This document shows positions 38,919 to 47,564 of a stretch of 64,000 bases of DNA, piece by piece. A model generated the notes under the pieces. That model ran no database searches. It was not told where the DNA came from and was given only the letters and a program-made list of their open reading frames with translations. The DNA is from Bradyrhizobium arachidis (lineage in GTDB: Bacteria; Pseudomonadota; Alphaproteobacteria; Rhizobiales; Xanthobacteraceae). How positions within the stretch are numbered: position 1 is the first letter of the stretch; each line of letters begins with the position of its first letter. The position numbers and the translations under genes were made by a program. Where the stretch lies: contig NZ_CP030050.1 in NCBI RefSeq assembly GCF_015291705.1, forward strand, positions 4,712,001 through 4,776,000. The letters are read 5' to 3'.

Positions 38919-39081
38919 GCTCGCAGGTCGCACGCGACGGGCCCAGCTTCACGCAAGGTCGCTGCCGCAGAATGGCGGGGAGCGAGGTGTGAGGCAGATT
39001 CGAGGAATCCTCAGCATTCAAATGCGCGAAGGGGCATCTGCCTCGCACCTCTCGTAATCTCATCGATGAGGGCCCATCGCA

Positions 39082-41103
39082 ATGTATGCTGAAGCGTCGT
39101 CGGGTTCCGTGTCATTCGAGGCCGCTCTGGCGCACCATCGCGCAGGCCGCTTGCCGCAAGCAGAGGCGATCTATCGGCAGATCCTGGCATCCCAGCCGGA
39201 TCATGCCGACTGTCTGCACCTGCTGGGAGTTGCTTTGCTCCAGGCAGGCCACCCCGACAGGGCGCTCGATGTCATCATCCGCGTCGTCAAGCTTCAGCCT
39301 TCCAACAGCGTCCATCACAGCAACATGGCTGGCGCTCTGCGCGCTCTGGGACGAAGGGACGAGGCCATCGCGAGCTACCGGCAAGCGCTGTTGCACAAGC
39401 CCGACAACTTGGATGCGCACAATCAGCTCGGCGCCCTGCTGGGCGAGTGCGGCGACGTCGCGGGCGCGGAGGCCCATTATCGGCTCGTGCTGCGACATCC
39501 CGCCGGCCTCGACCGCAACGTCGCGCGCGCGCATGTCGATGCCCGTTTCAATCTCGCCAATCTGCTGGCGAGGCGGAAGCAGTTCGACGATGCGATCGGC
39601 GAGTTTCGCCATGTGCTGCGGCAGCGCCCGGATTTTGCAGCGGCCCATTGCAACCTTGGAGCTGTGCTGTTCGAGCTGTCCGCTTTCGAGGAATGCGAGC
39701 ATTGCTATCGTGAAGCCCTGCGCCTCGATCCGGCATTTGCGGATGTCCATAACAACCTTGGTGGTCTTCTCATCAAGTTGGGCCGTCTCGACGAGGCGGA
39801 GGTCAATCTTCGCGAAGCCTGCAAGCTCAAGCCAGTTTTCCCCGGGGCCCTGAACAATCTCGGTGACCTGCTGCGACTGCAGGGGCGGCTGGACGAGGCG
39901 GAAGCCTGCTGCAGGGAAGCTTTGCGTCTGGAGCCGGACTATTTTCCCGCGCAACTGACCCTCGGCAATGCCCTTCGCGAGGCCGGTCGTTTCCACGACG
40001 CAGAGCCGTGCTATCGGGTCGCTCTCGCTCACGATCCGGCGTTGCCGGAGGCGCTCAACAATCTCGGCGCCGTGCTGTTCGATCTTGGGCGGCCTGATGA
40101 ATCCATTCAGACCTTGCGAGCGGCGGTGTCGCAAAGGCCGGATTATGCCGACGCGCATTTCAACCTGGCGGCCTCACTGTTGCTGGCCGGCCAGTTCGAC
40201 GAAGGCTGGCGGGAATATGAGTGGCGGTGGAAGCAGGCGAAGAAAAAGCCGCATCTGCGCGGCTTCAGCCAGCCGCTCTGGGGTGGAGAAGACATCGGTG
40301 ATCGGGTCCTGCTGCTGCATGCGGAGCAGGGCCTGGGCGACACGCTCCAGTTCGTTCGCTTCGTGCCGGCCATTGCGGCGAAGTGGCGCGTCGTTCTCGA
40401 GGTTCAGCGGGCGCTGCTGCCGCTCCTTGCGCCGCTCTTGGCGGAGCTGCCGGGACTTCAAAGCATCGTCGCGCTCGGCGATCCGCTGCCGACGTTCGAT
40501 CTGCATTGCCCGCTGTTGAGCTTGCCGCGCGCCCTTGGCACCACCCTGGAAACCATCCCGCGAGAGGTACCCTATCTGCAGGCCGCCCCGCAAAGCGCGG
40601 CGGCCTGGCGGCAGCGAGTCGGGCAGCTCGACGGCCTCAGGGTCGGCCTCGTCTGGGCAGGCAATCAGACGATGAGCGGTGATCAGCGCCGATCGGTTTC
40701 GCTCGATCGATTTTCAGAGCTGGCGGATCTGCCGGGGGTGAGTTTCGTCTCGTTGCAGAAGGGGCCGGCGGCGAGCCAGTCGCCGCCGCCTGGTCTGGTC
40801 CTGCACGATTGGACGGATGATCTCCACGACTTCGGTGAGACCGCCGGGCTGATCGAGGCACTCGACCTCATCATCGGTGTTGATACTGCGGTGGTGCATC
40901 TTGCGGGTGCGCTTGGCCGCCCTGTCTGGCTGCTCAATCGCTTCGACCGGTGCTGGCGCTGGCTGCTGAACCGCGACGACAGCCCCTGGTATCCGACGCT
41001 CCGGCAATTCCGGCAGCCTCAACCCGGCGATTGGCGCAGCGTCCTCCAGGACGTGCGCGCTGAACTCGAGAAGGGCAGTTTGACCCGATCAAGCGCCCGG
41101 TAG
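39082..41103 (+). CDS. TPR-repeat protein with C-terminal glycosyltransferase-like domain
   Basis: A 673-residue protein. About eleven tetratricopeptide repeats fill residues 10-385, several with canonical headers such as VHNNLGGLLIKLGR and ALNNLGAVLFDLGR. The C-terminal third (VLLLHAEQGLGDTLQFVRF, then VGLVWAGNQ and ALDLIIGVDTAVVHLAGALG) resembles GT-B heptosyltransferase-like (GT9) domains, with the nucleotide-site pattern near DTAVVHLAGALGRPVW. The whole resembles TPR-GT proteins of Rhizobiales, which may glycosylate surface proteins; the substrate is unknown. No signal peptide or membrane segment. Confidence 0.82.
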   Translation: MYAEASSGSVSFEAALAHHRAGRLPQAEAIYRQILASQPDHADCLHLLGVALLQAGHPDRALDVIIRVVKLQPSNSVHHSNMAGALRALGRRDEAIASYRQALLHKPDNLDAHNQLGALLGECGDVAGAEAHYRLVLRHPAGLDRNVARAHVDARFNLANLLARRKQFDDAIGEFRHVLRQRPDFAAAHCNLGAVLFELSAFEECEHCYREALRLDPAFADVHNNLGGLLIKLGRLDEAEVNLREACKLKPVFPGALNNLGDLLRLQGRLDEAEACCREALRLEPDYFPAQLTLGNALREAGRFHDAEPCYRVALAHDPALPEALNNLGAVLFDLGRPDESIQTLRAAVSQRPDYADAHFNLAASLLLAGQFDEGWREYEWRWKQAKKKPHLRGFSQPLWGGEDIGDRVLLLHAEQGLGDTLQFVRFVPAIAAKWRVVLEVQRALLPLLAPLLAELPGLQSIVALGDPLPTFDLHCPLLSLPRALGTTLETIPREVPYLQAAPQSAAAWRQRVGQLDGLRVGLVWAGNQTMSGDQRRSVSLDRFSELADLPGVSFVSLQKGPAASQSPPPGLVLHDWTDDLHDFGETAGLIEALDLIIGVDTAVVHLAGALGRPVWLLNRFDRCWRWLLNRDDSPWYPTLRQFRQPQPGDWRSVLQDVRAELEKGSLTRSSAR

Positions 41104-41147
41104 CGCCACGCGCGAAGTCCGATATCCGCGGTGGGAACGTGAGATAC

Positions 41148-41171
41148 GTACCGGTATCACGGCACCGGTAC
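41148..41171. terminator. Hairpin between convergent genes, possible terminator
   Basis: GTACCGGT and ACCGGTAC form a perfect 8-bp stem with an 8-nt loop, centred between the ends of the TPR gene (+) and the DHFR-like gene (-). No U-tract follows immediately on the plus strand (tgtgcatggggttgtttt), so termination is only suggested. Confidence 0.4.
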
Positions 41172-41195
41172 TGTGCATGGGGTTGTTTTGGGAGT

Positions 41196-41759
41196 CTAGT
41201 TCGCGCCTCCGGCCCGCCGCCACGGAGTCACGGTCACCTCATGCGCCGCATCGAGCAGATACGGCGCGCCCGGCTTCATCCCATGCGACGCCAGCACCTC
41301 GTGCGGCGTCCGCTCTGGCACGCCGACGAAACAACCTTCACCGCCGGGCAGCCGCACGCGCGGAGCTTCCGACAGCCAGAACGTGTCGTAGCGGTCCATG
41401 AACATGTCGAACACGACGGGGCCGCCGATGATCGCGACGGTGCCGGAGGCGACGTCGGCGAAGGCGCAGGCCTCCTCGAAGCTCGCATGCTCCGGATTCC
41501 ACAGCGTCGCGTTCGGCATCTCCGGATCGACGGTGAGTGCCTTGATCTTGCGGGTGAGGATCAGCCGCTTCCGCTTCGGCGAGTTCGGCTGCTGCTCGTG
41601 CGAGTGTCCGCCGTGCACGATGATCGCGGCGCGATCGAGCGCCTGCTCGAAAAAGCGCTTGTCGCCTTCGAACACCAGCGTTGAGGGCATGATGTGCGAC
41701 GGATCGGCAAGCATGCCGTCCGCCGAGATGATGACGTAGCCTTCGAAACGGAAAGACAA
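41196..41759 (-). CDS. Dihydrofolate reductase-like protein (RibD C-terminal domain type)
   Basis: A 187-residue protein with the DHFR-like alpha/beta fold shared by FolA and the RibD reductase domain: EGYVIISADGMLAD at the N-terminus, DRAAIIVHGGHSH, RLILTRKI and the NADPH-site segment VAIIGGPVVFDMFM. The specific substrate is unknown; it is not a typical FolA because several folate-pocket residues are not recognisable. It follows the polysaccharide deacetylase gene by 7 bp and is surely co-transcribed with it, an unexplained partnership. Confidence 0.82.
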   Translation of the reverse strand: MSFRFEGYVIISADGMLADPSHIMPSTLVFEGDKRFFEQALDRAAIIVHGGHSHEQQPNSPKRKRLILTRKIKALTVDPEMPNATLWNPEHASFEEACAFADVASGTVAIIGGPVVFDMFMDRYDTFWLSEAPRVRLPGGEGCFVGVPERTPHEVLASHGMKPGAPYLLDAAHEVTVTPWRRAGGAN

Positions 41760-41766
41760 GTGCAGG

Positions 41767-42780
41767 CTATTCGGAAACGGTCGTCACCACGGAATTGACC
41801 GGGCGCTGGCTCACTGTCGGCAGCTTGACGTCCTTCATCAGCTCCTGGTCGTATTCCGGCAGCGTCGAGGCCGGGAATTTGGCGCGCATCGCCACCACCT
41901 TGTAGCCGCCGGCCTTCAGGCGCTTGAGCAGCTCGGGCAGGGCTTCGGCGGTGTGCTTCTGGAAGTCGTGCATCAGGATGATGCCCTTGCCCTTGCCCTC
42001 GAGCTTCTTCATCACGGTCTCGATCACCTTCTCGGGCTTGGACGCCTTGAAGTCGAATGAGTCGATGTCGCAGGAGAAGATCGCCATGTTGCGGTTGCCG
42101 AGATAGGTGACCATCTCCGGCGGATGCTGGAGTGCCGGGAAGCGGAAGAACGGCGAGGGCGAGATGCCGCCGAGCGCCCACTTCACTGCGGACAGGCCCT
42201 TCTCGATCTCTTCCTTGCGCTGCGCTTCAGTCAGCTTCTTGTTGTTGAGATTGGCGTGCGACCAGGTGTGGCTGCCCACGGTGTGGCCGGCTGCATAGAC
42301 CTGCTTGAGGATCTCCGGCTCGTAGGTCGCGTGCTTGCCGATCGAGAAGAAGATGCCGGTGGTGCATTCATCGGCGAGCGCCTTCAGCACGGCGGGCGTG
42401 TTCTTCGGCCAGGGGCCGTCGTCGAAGGTCAGGACCACCTCGTGGTCGCGCAGGAAGTCGAGCTCCTTGAAGTGCTCGAAGCCGAAGCCGGGACCACCGG
42501 TGGTGTCGATCTCGACGGTGCGGGCGACCCCGAGCGCGCCCGGCGTGTTGCAGGCCGCGCGCGCCGGCTGCGGCGCCTGTTGCGGCGGGGGCGGATTGAC
42601 GAAGCCTGCCGGCGCTGCGGCTGCCGCGGGAGCAGCTGCCGGAGCTGCAGCAGCGGGCGCCGCCGCCGGCGCGGCTTGCGTCGCAGCTGCGGGTTTCGCG
42701 GCCGGGGTCTGCGACCATGCCGCGCCGGTCATTGCAAGAGACATCGCGCTTGCCAAAATCAGTCCTGCCGCCACACGCAT
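41767..42780 (-). CDS. Secreted polysaccharide deacetylase (NodB homology domain)
   Basis: A 337-residue carbohydrate esterase 4 family protein. Residues 1-23 are a signal peptide (ASAMSLAMTGAAWS), then an Ala/Pro-rich linker to about residue 75, then the NodB domain. Motif 1 TFDDGP (118-123), motif 2 SHTWSH (170-175), motif 3 FRFP (212-215) and motif 5 ILMHD (268-272) are intact, so metal-dependent deacetylation is expected. ATG 42780 follows GAGGA with good spacing. The target may be peptidoglycan or an exported polysaccharide; it is not a nod gene by context. Confidence 0.92.
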   Translation of the reverse strand: MRVAAGLILASAMSLAMTGAAWSQTPAAKPAAATQAAPAAAPAAAAPAAAPAAAAAPAGFVNPPPPQQAPQPARAACNTPGALGVARTVEIDTTGGPGFGFEHFKELDFLRDHEVVLTFDDGPWPKNTPAVLKALADECTTGIFFSIGKHATYEPEILKQVYAAGHTVGSHTWSHANLNNKKLTEAQRKEEIEKGLSAVKWALGGISPSPFFRFPALQHPPEMVTYLGNRNMAIFSCDIDSFDFKASKPEKVIETVMKKLEGKGKGIILMHDFQKHTAEALPELLKRLKAGGYKVVAMRAKFPASTLPEYDQELMKDVKLPTVSQRPVNSVVTTVSE

Positions 42781-42945
42781 GGTGTTGTCCTCGAGATTGA
42801 TCCCGTTGTTCCGCCGCGGCTTTTCGCCTCCGGCAAAACCCATCCTGCCCCAAACGATCCTAGCCTAGATGGTGGGCCCTCGCCATTGCAACGGCTGTTT
42901 GGCGCCCCGCCACAATTGTGCCCAGCCGGATTGCGGCGCGGCGCC

Positions 42946-43515
42946 TCAACTGTCAGCCAGTGCCTTCGCGATGGCCGTCTTGACCCGGGTGTCGGCCGGC
43001 TCGACCGCGGATGAAAATACCTCGGCGATATAACCGTCGCGGCCGATCAGGTATTTGTGGAAGTTCCAGCGCGGAACTTCCCGGGGGCGCACCTCGGCTG
43101 CCCATTTGTAGAACGGGTGCGCCTTCGCGCCGACCACGACCGACTTGGCGGTGATCGGGAAGGTCACGCCGTATTGGTGGTGCGCGGTCTCCGTGATCTC
43201 GCTGGTGCCGCCGGGCTCCTGTCCGCCGAAATCGTTGGAGGGAACGCCGATCACGGTCAGTCCGCGCTCGCGAAACTCGCTCCAGAGCTCCTGCAGGCCG
43301 GCATATTGCGGGGTGTAGCCGCACAGCGAGGCGGTGTTGACCACCAGCAGGGGTTTGCCGGTGAAAGCGGCAAGGCGGATGTCGTCGCCTGACAGAGCGG
43401 GGAAGGAAAAGGCGTAGGCCGAGATCCGGCTCATGCCGCCGTCGGCGAGCGCGCGGCCTGCCGGCGCGAGCGTGCCTGCCAGCGCCGCGATCAACATCGT
43501 CCTGCGGTTCATCAT
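42946..43515 (-). CDS. Glutathione peroxidase family protein, exported
   Basis: A 189-residue thiol peroxidase of the glutathione peroxidase family. The catalytic tetrad is complete: C65 in NTASLCGYTPQY, Q99 in NDFGGQEPGG, and W150-N151 in RWNFHKYLI; a Cys replaces Sec as usual in bacteria. An N-terminal signal sequence (NRRTMLIAALAGTL... ALADG) predicts export, which is less common than the cytoplasmic form; the RR pair is not a full Tat motif. It precedes the deacetylase on the same strand with a 165-bp gap. Confidence 0.92.
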   Translation of the reverse strand: MMNRRTMLIAALAGTLAPAGRALADGGMSRISAYAFSFPALSGDDIRLAAFTGKPLLVVNTASLCGYTPQYAGLQELWSEFRERGLTVIGVPSNDFGGQEPGGTSEITETAHHQYGVTFPITAKSVVVGAKAHPFYKWAAEVRPREVPRWNFHKYLIGRDGYIAEVFSSAVEPADTRVKTAIAKALADS

Positions 43516-43610
43516 GACGGCGTCCCCCGAAATGAATCCGGCGCGGATGTTACTCCGCCGGCGCGAGCGGGCCGCTCAACACCGCGTTATCGGACGTGGC
43601 GACGCGCGGG

Positions 43611-45296
43611 CTAATACAGGCGAACGATGAAGTCGGTGCCTTCGCCGGTCTCGCCCTGGTTGATGCCCTGGTCAGAGACGATGATCGAGCCGCCCGATGT
43701 CAGCATCTCGTTGACCTTCGCCATGGTGTCGGCGGGGATCGTGATGCGGTCGAGCGCTTCCGCCGGGCTATCCGGTGTGACCACGGGCTTGGCCGCGACC
43801 GGGATCACGGCGGCACCACCCTTGCGGCGCGACACGCGTCCGTCGTCCTCGCGCGCGGCGGCGCGGACCGAGACCGGCAGCGATACCACGGACCAATGCA
43901 GCGCATTGGAATCGGTCTTGTCGATCTCGGCCGTGAAGACGTGGGTGCCGAGCGGGCGGTCGCTCGCGGCGATCGTGATCGGCACCTCGAACAGCGGCGC
44001 AAAGTTCTGCCGCACGTAGACCTTGGAATCCTTGCGGCTGATGAAGACCGCGATCTGGCCGGCCCGCTTGGGCGCTTCCGGCTTTGCCGCGGGCGCAGGG
44101 TCTGCGACCCGCGTCTCATCCTTCTTGGCGTCCGGCGCAGGCGCCGTCGCGGTCACGGCCGCGTCGGGCTTCTTGGCGGTGTCGGCGGCTTCGGCTTTCG
44201 CGGGTTCGGACTTTGCAGCTTCGGACTTCGCCGGTTCGGATTTCGGTGCGCTCGCCGGCTCGGTCTTGGTGGCCTCGACCTTGTCCGCGGGCTTTTCGTT
44301 GGCGGAGGCCGCGGGCCTGGCTTCGGCACGCGCCGGCTTGGCGGCTTCGTCCGACGGCGGCTTGGCCGCATCAGACGCCTCGGCCATCTTCATCTCGGGT
44401 TGGGTGGCCGCTTCGATCTTGTCGGTCGGCGCCCTTGCCTCCTCGCGGGCCGATGCATTGCCGGTCGTCACGTCGGACATCACGGTGTGACCGACCGACG
44501 CGCGCAGCTCGAGCGCGCCATCGGCGCTCGCAGTCTTCGTCTCGACCGGCTTTGCTTCAGCGGCCTTGACGTCGGCCGCGCCCTTGTCGGCCTTGTCGCC
44601 GGCATTGGTCTGCGGCTCGAGGCTGGCGGCGGGCTGCGGCGGCACGCGCACCGAGGCGAGCAGCGGATGCGAGAAGCTTTGCGGCGACATCTGGCCGGGC
44701 GCGACGATGACGCGCGCGCCCATCTTGGTCCAGTTCCACATCTTCACCGCGAATGCCATCGGCATGCGGATGCAACCATGCGAAGCGGGATAACCCGGCA
44801 GCACGCCCGCATGCATCGCAACACCGGACCAGGTGATCCGCTGCATGTACGGCATCGGCGCGCCGCTATAGATGTTGGAGTGGTGGAATTTGTGCTTCTG
44901 GATGACGCTGAACACACCCATCGGCGTCGAGTGGCCCTTCATGCCGGTCGACACCGGCGATTCCGCGAACACGCCGTTGCTGTCGTAGATGGTCACCTTC
45001 TGCCGTTCGATCGAGACGACGATGACGAGTGGCCCTTGCGGCTTCGTGCCGGCTTCCTTCTCGGCGACGAGTCCTTTTTTCTTGCTGGAGACGCCCTGCC
45101 TTTGCGGCTTCTGGCGCGAGATTTCGGGATGCCGCTCCTGCCGGGCGTAATAGGATCCGTCAGAATAATCCGTCCAATAATAAAACGCTGCGTCCGCCCG
45201 GCTGGTCATGCCGAACGCACCCGCCGCCGCCAAAATGGCGACCTGCCACAGCCGCGCCGGCTTGGTAGAGAAACCGGACCCGTTCACGCTGTTCAT
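43611..45296 (-). CDS. L,D-transpeptidase with a second, catalytically empty C-terminal module
   Basis: A 561-residue periplasmic enzyme forming or cutting 3-3 peptidoglycan cross-links or lipoprotein anchors. After a signal sequence (to about residue 36) the YkuD domain spans about 90-205, with MHAGVLPGYPASHGCIRMP and catalytic C175. Residues 220-410 are a Lys/Ala/Pro/Glu-rich repeat linker (for example KSEPAKSEAAKSEPAK). Residues 413-561 look like a second YkuD-like module (IAVFISRKDSKVYVRQNF ... PLGTHVFTAEI) without any SHGC. ATG 45296 preferred; GTG 45308 possible. Divergent from creA (207-bp gap). Confidence 0.9.
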   Translation of the reverse strand: MNSVNGSGFSTKPARLWQVAILAAAGAFGMTSRADAAFYYWTDYSDGSYYARQERHPEISRQKPQRQGVSSKKKGLVAEKEAGTKPQGPLVIVVSIERQKVTIYDSNGVFAESPVSTGMKGHSTPMGVFSVIQKHKFHHSNIYSGAPMPYMQRITWSGVAMHAGVLPGYPASHGCIRMPMAFAVKMWNWTKMGARVIVAPGQMSPQSFSHPLLASVRVPPQPAASLEPQTNAGDKADKGAADVKAAEAKPVETKTASADGALELRASVGHTVMSDVTTGNASAREEARAPTDKIEAATQPEMKMAEASDAAKPPSDEAAKPARAEARPAASANEKPADKVEATKTEPASAPKSEPAKSEAAKSEPAKAEAADTAKKPDAAVTATAPAPDAKKDETRVADPAPAAKPEAPKRAGQIAVFISRKDSKVYVRQNFAPLFEVPITIAASDRPLGTHVFTAEIDKTDSNALHWSVVSLPVSVRAAAREDDGRVSRRKGGAAVIPVAAKPVVTPDSPAEALDRITIPADTMAKVNEMLTSGGSIIVSDQGINQGETGEGTDFIVRLY

Positions 45297-45503
45297 CCTC
45301 GAATCCACAATCCAAATCAGACATTAGTCTCGCAGAGGGGTCATGCGTTCACCAGCGCGGCGGTTCCGCGGTCCGCTACTTTTGTCCAAGACGTAGCAAA
45401 AAAGCCTCACAGAGCGGTAAACGGCGGCCGGGCCTGGCGGGCCGTCGTCTTCCTGTCCGCCTGCCGCGCCCTACATTGCGGGGACTTGTTACCGGAGAAC
45501 TTC

Positions 45504-46052
45504 ATGTCATCTCGTTTCCCCGGTCTTTCCGGCATCCGCTTGAAGGGCCTCGCTTTATTCCTCCTGGCTTTGGCTCTGCCGGCCACTTCCGCATCCGCCG
45601 CCGATGAGCCTGATCTGATCTTCCGCCGCTCCACCGTGTTCAAATGGATGAGCCCGAACGACAAGCTCGCGACCTATGGCCTGGACGATCCCGAAGTCGA
45701 GGGCGTGGCCTGTCACTTTACCGTGCCGGAGAAGGGCGGCTTCAAGGGGTGGCTGGGCCTGGCCGAGGAGGTCTCGGACATCTCGCTGGCCTGCCGCCAG
45801 GTCGGACCGATCAAGTTCAAGAACAAGATGGAGCAGGGCGACGACATGTTCCGCCAGCGCCGCTCGCTGTTCTTCAAGAAGATGCAGATCGTGCGCGGCT
45901 GCGACGCCAAGCGCAACGTGCTGGTCTACATGGTCTATTCGGACAAGCTGATCGAGGGCTCGCCGAAAAACTCGACCTCGACGGTGCCGATCATGCCGTG
46001 GGGACCGGCCGACGCCAACGTCCAGAAGTGCGGCGAGTTCTTCACTCAGTGA
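45504..46052 (+). CDS. creA: CreA family exported protein
   Basis: A 182-residue protein of the CreA family, whose role in E. coli is unknown. A signal peptide covers residues 1-33 (FLLALALPATSASA). Family features: STVFKWMSPNDKL, DDPEVEGVACHFT, GGFKGWLGLAEEVSD, CRQVGPI, CDAKRNVLVYMVYSDK and EGSPKNSTSTVPIMPW. ATG 45504 follows GGAG with 9-nt spacing. Its end is 11 bp from the end of a small convergent gene. It adjoins cell-wall genes, but no cre regulatory genes are present. Confidence 0.92.
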   Translation: MSSRFPGLSGIRLKGLALFLLALALPATSASAADEPDLIFRRSTVFKWMSPNDKLATYGLDDPEVEGVACHFTVPEKGGFKGWLGLAEEVSDISLACRQVGPIKFKNKMEQGDDMFRQRRSLFFKKMQIVRGCDAKRNVLVYMVYSDKLIEGSPKNSTSTVPIMPWGPADANVQKCGEFFTQ

Positions 46053-46063
46053 CGTAGTTGTGT

Positions 46064-46276
46064 TCACCCGGTGACGGTGGCGCGGCTGGATTGCGGTCGC
46101 ACGAGGTGCGAGCCGGTCAGCCGCACGAACGCTTGCGGCGCGGCGTCATAGCCGCGGCCTGACTGGAGCGACATCGCGCCGACGGAAGCGACGCTGTTGC
46201 GCATGGATTGTTGCTCGGCGCGGCCCGTCTCTGCGTCGCGCGCCGCTGCGCGATCTTGCGCCATCATGATGGCCAT
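46064..46276 (-). CDS. Small hypothetical protein, 70 residues
   Basis: A frame starting MAIMMAQDRAAARD with a polar, alanine-rich product lacking membrane segments. A GTGAGGG sequence lies just before the first ATG and is better spaced for the second Met (residue 4 or 5). Its position directly against creA with convergent ends is compatible with a real gene, but no family is recognised. It may be spurious. Confidence 0.4.
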   Translation of the reverse strand: MAIMMAQDRAAARDAETGRAEQQSMRNSVASVGAMSLQSGRGYDAAPQAFVRLTGSHLVRPQSSRATVTG

Positions 46277-46683
46277 CCCTCACGTGATTGCGCCCGGTGT
46301 ACCGGGCGTCCTGGTTTCGATGGCTTGGGTCGCTGCCGATGCGTCTCGCGTTCGACTTGGCCCAGCCTTCGTTCGGGCTTCTCTTCAGCAGAAAAACGTA
46401 AAATGCATGTGAAGTGCGGAAGGCACGGGCGTGACGGCGTGCGGTGCGTGGCATCCCTACCGGTGTGGACGGTGCTTGCGAATCGGCTTTGAGCGGCCGG
46501 GCGAGCCATCTGAAAAGATTGGGATTTTCCGCCGAATGTTTCGTCGCTCCGGCCGCGACGAAACAATTATCACGAAGACGAAACCATTTTCCGCTTTTGG
46601 CGCATCACGCGCGAAACGACGCATGGTTATCAGCGTCCCAACGACGACGACGGACCGCCGGCCATCGAATGGGACAGACGATC
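46277..46683. other. 407-bp region without a convincing gene
   Basis: Lies between a small hypothetical gene (-) and a small exported protein gene (+). Open frames here are poor in typical third-position GC and lack ribosome-binding sites. The section 46505-46600 is relatively AT-rich (gaaacaattatcacgaagacg) and probably holds the promoter for the small exported protein. No strong palindrome was seen. Confidence 0.4.
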
Positions 46684-46845
46684 ATGCGCGCACTCAGCTT
46701 CATCCTTGCTTTCGGTTTCGTGCTCGCGGGTTCCTCGTTTGCGGGTACGCCGGACGGCAACCTGCCCGGCGTCGGAACCTTCCAGTACAGCGGCTCGCCC
46801 ATCACTCCGGCCCCGCAGCCGATCGTGGTCGCCGCGCGCTTCTGA
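46684..46845 (+). CDS. Small exported protein, 53 residues
   Basis: A short protein starting MRALSFILAFGFVLAGSSFA, a textbook signal peptide, followed by a mature part of only about 33 residues with no cysteines (TPDGNLPGVGTFQYSG ... PAPQPIVVAARF). Family unknown. Third-position GC resembles the neighbours. It is one of three short exported proteins packed in 46.7-47.5 kb. Confidence rests on the signal peptide and frame. Confidence 0.55.
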   Translation: MRALSFILAFGFVLAGSSFAGTPDGNLPGVGTFQYSGSPITPAPQPIVVAARF

Positions 46846-46881
46846 TCGCCTTCAAGAACATCAGCTGATGAAGGCCATTAT

Positions 46882-47247
46882 ATGATTGCTCGTTTCTGCG
46901 TCGCCGCATTCGTAGCTGTTCTGACGATCAGCGCTGCCCAGGCGCAGGTGCGCGCTCCATCAAGGCTACCGGATCCCCGCAGCGAATTCGTGCGCCAGTG
47001 TGCGCCGCGCATGCTCGGGCGCTGGGAGCATCCGGAGGAGGTGTGCGGCTGCCTGCATGATCATGCCGCCGCCGCCGTCGAGGACCGCGATTTGCGCGAG
47101 GCGCTGCTGCGCGGCATCAGTGAAACCGGCGTGCCGACGATCGAGACCGATTGGGTGCCGGCGTCCAAGCAGAGCGAGATCGGCCCGACCTTCACCAAGA
47201 TCGCCAAGCCGACCCTTCAGTGCATGTTCGATCCGGCGAAATCCTGA
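46882..47247 (+). CDS. Exported hypothetical protein, 121 residues
   Basis: A protein with a signal peptide (residues 1-22, AAFVAVLTISAAQAQ) and a mature domain holding four cysteines, arranged as QCAPRML, EVCGCLHDHAAAAV, and LQCMFDP. The C-x-C-x-x-D/H arrangement suggests disulfides rather than a heme site, since no CxxCH is present. It starts 36 bp after the small exported gene and converges with the next gene, the ends being 4 bp apart. Function unknown. Confidence 0.7.
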   Translation: MIARFCVAAFVAVLTISAAQAQVRAPSRLPDPRSEFVRQCAPRMLGRWEHPEEVCGCLHDHAAAAVEDRDLREALLRGISETGVPTIETDWVPASKQSEIGPTFTKIAKPTLQCMFDPAKS

Positions 47248-47251
47248 TCCG

Positions 47252-47515
47252 CTATTTCGATTTCGGACCATAGCGCGGCACGCAGGTGGCGGTCCGCGCC
47301 ACGCCCTTGTCGGTCATCTTCGAGCCCCGCACTTCCTTGACCTGTCCGGCGGGGCAAGTTCCGTCGTCCACCTGCACGCGTTGGCCGAGCTTGAGATCGG
47401 TGATGTCCTGCTCGCGTCCGACGGTGACGGCATGCGCCGTCGTCACGAGCGCGGCGGAGATCAGGAGCGAGAGGCAGGCTGCACGGCGCAGAAGCATGAT
47501 GAGAGGTCCCGGCAT
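47252..47515 (-). CDS. Short exported hypothetical protein
   Basis: Either 87 residues from ATG 47515 or 81 from ATG 47497; both carry the signal peptide LLRRAACLSLLISAALVTTAHA. The mature part (VTVGREQDITDLKLGQRVQV, GTCPAGQVKEVRG, CVPRYGPKSK) has two cysteines and a beta-rich composition. It resembles a small protein family common in Bradyrhizobium as I recall, of unknown function. It converges with the preceding gene, ends 4 bp apart. Confidence 0.68.
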   Translation of the reverse strand: MPGPLIMLLRRAACLSLLISAALVTTAHAVTVGREQDITDLKLGQRVQVDDGTCPAGQVKEVRGSKMTDKGVARTATCVPRYGPKSK

Positions 47516-47564
47516 CGATGCCGCAATGTAGGGACGGGCCCGCGATTCTGATAGTGAACCTTCG

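Noticed and set aside
41767..42780. Reading the polysaccharide deacetylase as nodB
   Set aside because: It has a signal peptide and Ala/Pro linker and no nod genes or nod box nearby, unlike cytoplasmic NodB.
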